In this document: piece by piece, positions 62,878 to 64,000 of the stretch
How positions within the stretch are numbered: the stretch's first letter is position 1
How the letters are laid out: the number at the start of each line of letters is the position of its first letter
Source: Streptomyces noursei
Lineage (GTDB): Bacteria > Actinomycetota > Actinomycetes > Streptomycetales > Streptomycetaceae
Direction of reading: 5' to 3'
Assembly: GCF_016917755.1 (NCBI RefSeq)
Contig: NZ_CP070326.1
Location: forward strand, 1,364,001-1,428,000
DNA length: 64,000 bases
Translations under genes and position numbers: made by a program
The notes under the pieces: generated by a model
Told to the model about the DNA's origin: nothing
Database searches by the model: none
Seen by the model: only the letters and a program-made list of their open reading frames with translations

Positions 62878-62941
62878 CAGATGCCGCCGCACCTCGCCTG
62901 ACCTGCTACTTAGCGGGTCTGACGAGGTGCGGCGGCATCTG
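62878..62941. repeat. 64-bp interrupted palindrome next to prpC remnant
   Basis: cagatgccgccgcacctcg (62878-62896) is perfectly inverted at 62923-62941, and the centre (acctgcta...tagcgggt) is itself nearly symmetric. It is followed by two copies of tgggactttt/tgggactttgg. The sense of prpC ends at its edge, so it may mark the end of an inserted or recombined segment, or be a strong terminator. Confidence 0.75.
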
Positions 62942-62979
62942 TGGGACTTTTCTGGGACTTTGGGCCCGCGGTGGGCTAA

Positions 62980-63864
62980 GAGGTCCTAACAAAGGCGTTG
63001 GACGTGTCTGTAGGTGATGAGACATGTAGCGAGCCCGAGGAAGGCTTCATGGATGTCGTCCCGTCGCTCCCATCGGATGCGCAGGCGACGGAAGCCGTGC
63101 AGCCAGGCGATCGTCCGTTCGACGACATACCGGAAGACGCCCAGGCCGGAGCCGTGTGGCTCGCCTCGCCGCGCGATCACGGGACGGATGCCGCGCTGCC
63201 ACAGCAGACGCCGGTACTTGTCGTGGTCGTAGCCACGATCGGCGAACAGCGAGTCGGGCCGGTGCCGGGGCCGGCCGACAACCCCGGCGACAGGGGGGAT
63301 CTTGTCGAGCAGAGGCAGGAGCTGGGTGACGTCGTTGCGGTTGCCGCCGGTCAGCGACACCGCGAGTGGGATGCCCCGAGCGTCGGTGACGACGTGGTGC
63401 TTGCTGCCCGGCCGTGCGCGATCGACCGGACTGGGACCGCTTTTGGGCCCCTACGGGCCGCCCGCACATGGGAAGAGTCAATCACCGCCCGGGACCAGTC
63501 CAGCTTCTTCGCCGACCGCAGCTTCTTCAACAGCAGCACATGCAGCTGGTCCCACACCCCGGCGGCATTCCAGGCGGCCAGCCGCCGCCAGCAGGTCATG
63601 CCCGAACCGAAGCCCAGCTCCTGCGGCAGGTACTCCCACTGGATGCCGGTGTGCAGCACGAACAGGATCCCGCACAACGCCTGCCGGTCCGGCACCCTCG
63701 GCCGCCCCTCAACCAGCTTCGGCCCCGGCTTGGGCAGCAACGGCTCGACCAACGCCCATAGTTCATCCGACACGATCCACGGCCGCGACTGACGCTTCCC
63801 CACGACCAGACCAACGAGCAAATAGGCCAGCAGTCACATGATCAACCACTTCTGTTAGGAGTTC
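62980..63864 (-). mobile_element. IS5-family (IS427-like) insertion sequence
   Basis: 885 bp with imperfect inverted ends (gaggtcctaaca at 62980; reverse complement of the right end gaactcctaaca) and a likely 3-bp target duplication taa on both sides (62977-62979, 63865-63867). It carries one transposase in two overlapping frames. Confidence 0.8.
62986..63821 (-). CDS. IS5-family transposase made by -1 frameshifting
   Basis: The first frame (63821-63351) encodes SDELWALVEPLLPKPGPK, CGILFVLHTGIQWEYLPQEL, RAVIDSSHVRAARRGPK (Asp). The second (to 62986) resumes as SLTGGNRNDVTQLLPLLDKI, LFADRGYDHDKYRRLLWQRG (Asp), FRYVVERTIAWLHGFRRLR (Glu). The frames meet at CCAAAAGC near 63440, a plausible slippery heptamer. 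A -1 slip there gives the uninterrupted product expected for the IS427 group. The element thus looks intact. Confidence 0.85.
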
Positions 63865-64000
63865 TAAAAGGGGCACGTCCCAGAAAGCCACGCGATGTGA
63901 GAGTGGAAGCAAGCGCAGTGCGGTGCCGTTGTGGTCGACTGATCGCTTGCACAGGCCCAAGGAGGCTCCCCGAGCGAGCCCAGGGCACGGCTGAGCCCAG
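63865..64000. other. right edge of window, no gene seen
   Basis: 136 bp after the IS. Before insertion this sequence (gtcccagaaagcc) would have faced the tgggacttttc repeats near 62940 in inverted orientation. Nothing else recognised. Confidence 0.3.

Noticed and set aside
1..64000. tRNA, rRNA, tmRNA or CRISPR features
   Set aside because: None was recognised by eye on either strand; a covariance-model search would be needed to exclude small RNAs.

Overview
The window is high-GC, densely coding actinobacterial DNA. Twin-arginine signals, ALF-repeat toxin architecture, a LysR/BlaB-like pair and kinase/beta-propeller fusions all point to a Streptomyces-type genome. The number of insertion sequences, recombinase fragments and deletion-scarred genes suggests an accessory region such as a chromosome arm or arm-proximal segment; that placement is inference.

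Layout. 1-8.6 kb (minus strand): the beginning of an acyltransferase-less type I polyketide operon: stand-alone AT, free ACP, AsnB-type amidotransferase, then a PKS with KS-DH-KR-ACP-KS that runs off the left edge, with a LysR regulator upstream. The gene order matches glutarimide polyketide loci (iso-migrastatin, lactimidomycin, cycloheximide). 9.4-14.2 kb: a Tat-exported class A beta-lactamase, two recombinase remnants, a GNAT gene preceded by a possible 17-residue leader peptide, and a Tn554-like recombinase/TnpC pair. 14.3-17.1 kb: a three-gene operon with a WXG100-like protein. 17.7-23.1 kb: an ALF-repeat/HINT polymorphic toxin with an immunity candidate, the toxin being split by an IS3-family element.

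23.5-32.5 kb is a mobile-DNA zone. About 1 kb inverted copies of a decayed IS bracket a MerR regulator and an esterase. Next come a truncated DUF5655 gene, a recombinase remnant, a DUF3995 membrane protein, a transposase gene and two related IS5-family elements lying head to head around a perfect palindrome.

33-38 kb: a convergent four-gene locus of unknown function: DUF362+SRPBCC fusion, NAD-dependent epimerase/reductase, small helical protein, beta-propeller. 38.4-42.5 kb: a decarboxylase pseudogene, then TetR divergent from a PhlG-like C-C hydrolase and an amidohydrolase. 42.9-52.2 kb: a frameshifted secretion-type gene, a CocE-type hydrolase, a LysR plus BlaB-like pair, a gutted SDR, a GNAT and a universal stress protein. 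52.3-56.7 kb: an alpha/beta hydrolase lacking its nucleophile, a small conserved-looking gene, a methyltransferase and a RamB/PrpR-type regulator divergent from an aceA::aceB deletion fusion. 56.9-62.2 kb: an operon of a membrane-anchored protein and two PQQ-propeller Ser/Thr kinases. 62.4-64 kb: a 2-methylcitrate synthase pseudogene, a 64-bp palindrome and an IS5-family element.

A recurring theme is metabolic genes with internal deletions that remove the active site (decarboxylase, SDR, aceA/aceB, prpC). No rRNA, tRNA or CRISPR array was seen.
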